NCBI GenBank assembly: GCA_020848595.1
Contig: JADLHV010000223.1
Location: 1 to 6,839 of the forward strand
Reading direction: 5' to 3'
DNA from: Bacteroidia bacterium
GTDB taxonomy: Bacteria > Bacteroidota > Bacteroidia > NS11-12g > UBA955
DNA length: 6,839 nt
Part shown: positions 6,051 through 6,839 of the stretch, piece after piece
Layout of the letters: each line of letters starts with the position of its first letter
Position numbering within the stretch: position 1 is the stretch's first letter
Notes under the pieces: generated by a model
Database searches by the model: none
Told to the model about the DNA's origin: nothing
The model's input: only the letters and a program-made list of their open reading frames with translations
Position numbers and translations under genes: made by a program

Positions 6051-6839
6051 TTAATTTTTTACTTGCAGAGGCTCAATCTCTTGGGAAATTAAAGTTTTTA
6101 GAAAAGCATGGAAAATCTTTCCCCGATATTTCAAAACTTATCATTAACAGAATTGAACTTGAAAAAAAAGCAATTGAAAAAATCCCAAGCCTATTTAACC
6201 TTGGTGGCTTATTTGATAGAAGATCTTTAGAACAATGTACTGCCCAAAATGTTGCATCTTTTAAAGCAAAATTATTTAATGGTAATAAAGCACTTATTTT
6301 AGCTGCAGGTTTGGGTATAGACGATATCGCGCTTTCTAAACAGTTTAAAGAGGTAGTTTCAGTTGAATTAAATAATGAACTAAATAACATTAGTATATTT
6401 AATTTCAATCAACTACAAATTGATAACATTGATAGAATAACGATCTCTGCTGAAGAATATTTAAAGCAAAGTAATGATCATTTTGATTTAATATACATTG
6501 ACCCCGATAGGCGTTCTGAAGAAAAACGACAAATATTATTATCAGAACATCAACCCAATATAGTTGAATTACTGCCTCAATTGTTAAATATTAGCAATAA
6601 AGTAGCAATAAAAACCTCCCCTCTTTACGATCATAATGTTGCACTTCAAGAACTTTCAAATATTACAGATTTAATAGCCATTAGTCGTTTTGGAGAAATG
6701 AAAGAGATGTTAATCCTATGTTCAAACAACCCTTCATTAGTTGAACCTAAAATTACTTGCGTAGATATAGGAGAAATGATAGTTTTAGAGGAATTTACTT
6801 CACAAAATAATTATAGTAACGCAGCTGAAACTTTAGAAA
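6023..6839 (+). CDS. Class I SAM-dependent methyltransferase, PG_1098/THUMP-like family (3' end outside window)
   Basis: A frame open from 6011 to the right edge encodes at least 272 residues. Counting from 6023, residues 1-90 are a helical N-terminal region ending in LEQCTAQNVASFKAKLF. Residues 93-100 (LAAGLGID) are the glycine-rich SAM-binding motif I, followed by VVSVELNNEL as motif II. Residues 155-164 (DLIYIDPDRR) form the catalytic-type motif IV, and IKTSPLYD (196-203) follows. The order matches Bacteroidota methyltransferases of about 390 aa with C-terminal PG_1098 ferredoxin-like and THUMP-like domains, suggesting RNA methylation; the target is unknown. Family members usually read DLTGGFGVD and DPARR, so this copy is divergent. 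No ATG, GTG or TTG occurs in frame in the N-terminal half. ATT at 6023 gives a family-like N-terminus (KAIFSDIEINFLL) but is a tentative start. Confidence 0.82.
   Translation, partial: MKAIFSDIEINFLLAEAQSLGKLKFLEKHGKSFPDISKLIINRIELEKKAIEKIPSLFNLGGLFDRRSLEQCTAQNVASFKAKLFNGNKALILAAGLGIDDIALSKQFKEVVSVELNNELNNISIFNFNQLQIDNIDRITISAEEYLKQSNDHFDLIYIDPDRRSEEKRQILLSEHQPNIVELLPQLLNISNKVAIKTSPLYDHNVALQELSNITDLIAISRFGEMKEMLILCSNNPSLVEPKITCVDIGEMIVLEEFTSQNNYSNAAETLE

Noticed and set aside
6108..6240. Short plus-strand frame starting at an ATG near 6108
   Set aside because: It is in a different frame from the conserved methyltransferase sequence and stops after a few dozen codons. Its translation matches nothing I recognise.
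6073..6408. Minus-strand open frame of 111 codons
   Set aside because: It is antisense to the methyltransferase frame, which carries recognisable motif I and motif IV, and it has low-complexity serine/leucine-rich composition typical of a shadow frame.
1..6839. CRISPR array, insertion sequence, tRNA or rRNA
   Set aside because: No regularly spaced direct repeats, transposase-like frames with terminal inverted repeats, cloverleaf signatures or conserved rRNA sequences were seen on either strand.

Overview
This AT-rich window looks like chromosomal DNA from a member of the Bacteroidota. Four things point that way. A large secreted protein ends in a type A sorting domain of the type IX secretion system. 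There is a YtxJ-type bacillithiol-system protein. Several upstream regions carry close matches to the Bacteroidota promoter (-33 TTTG, -7 TAnnTTTG) and lack clear Shine-Dalgarno sites. Two families, an outer-membrane-type protein next to lipA and a PG_1098-like methyltransferase, resemble ones I know mainly from Bacteroidota. I see no mobile element, CRISPR array, tRNA or rRNA.

Left part (1-3474), all on the minus strand: a secreted beta-propeller protein of 886 aa (567-3227) is followed by a strong hairpin terminator (514-546), and then by a small helical-repeat protein of unknown function that runs off the left edge (1-513). The 247 bases upstream of the propeller gene hold a probable promoter and two exact copies of a 13-base palindrome.

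Middle part (3475-5543): a two-gene minus-strand operon encodes an exported protein of unknown function and then lipoyl synthase LipA. An OsmC-family thiol peroxidase gene is read in the opposite direction from a start that abuts or touches the start of this operon, so each promoter lies inside the other gene's 5' coding sequence.

Right part (5524-6839): ytxJ converges on the osmC-like gene with a 20-base overlap. It is preceded by an easily missed 42-codon lipoprotein gene. Divergent from this pair is the 5' part of a SAM-dependent methyltransferase gene that runs off the right edge and has no ATG, GTG or TTG at its expected start.

Functionally the centre has a sulfur and thiol theme: LipA inserts sulfur using Fe-S clusters, OsmC-type proteins reduce peroxides through cysteines, and YtxJ belongs to bacillithiol redox biology. 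The genes are on different strands, however, so co-regulation is only a possibility. Most genes are ordinary. The points deserving a second look are the start-codon oddities, the tight divergent promoters, the paired palindromes, the terminator abutting a start codon and the small lipoprotein.
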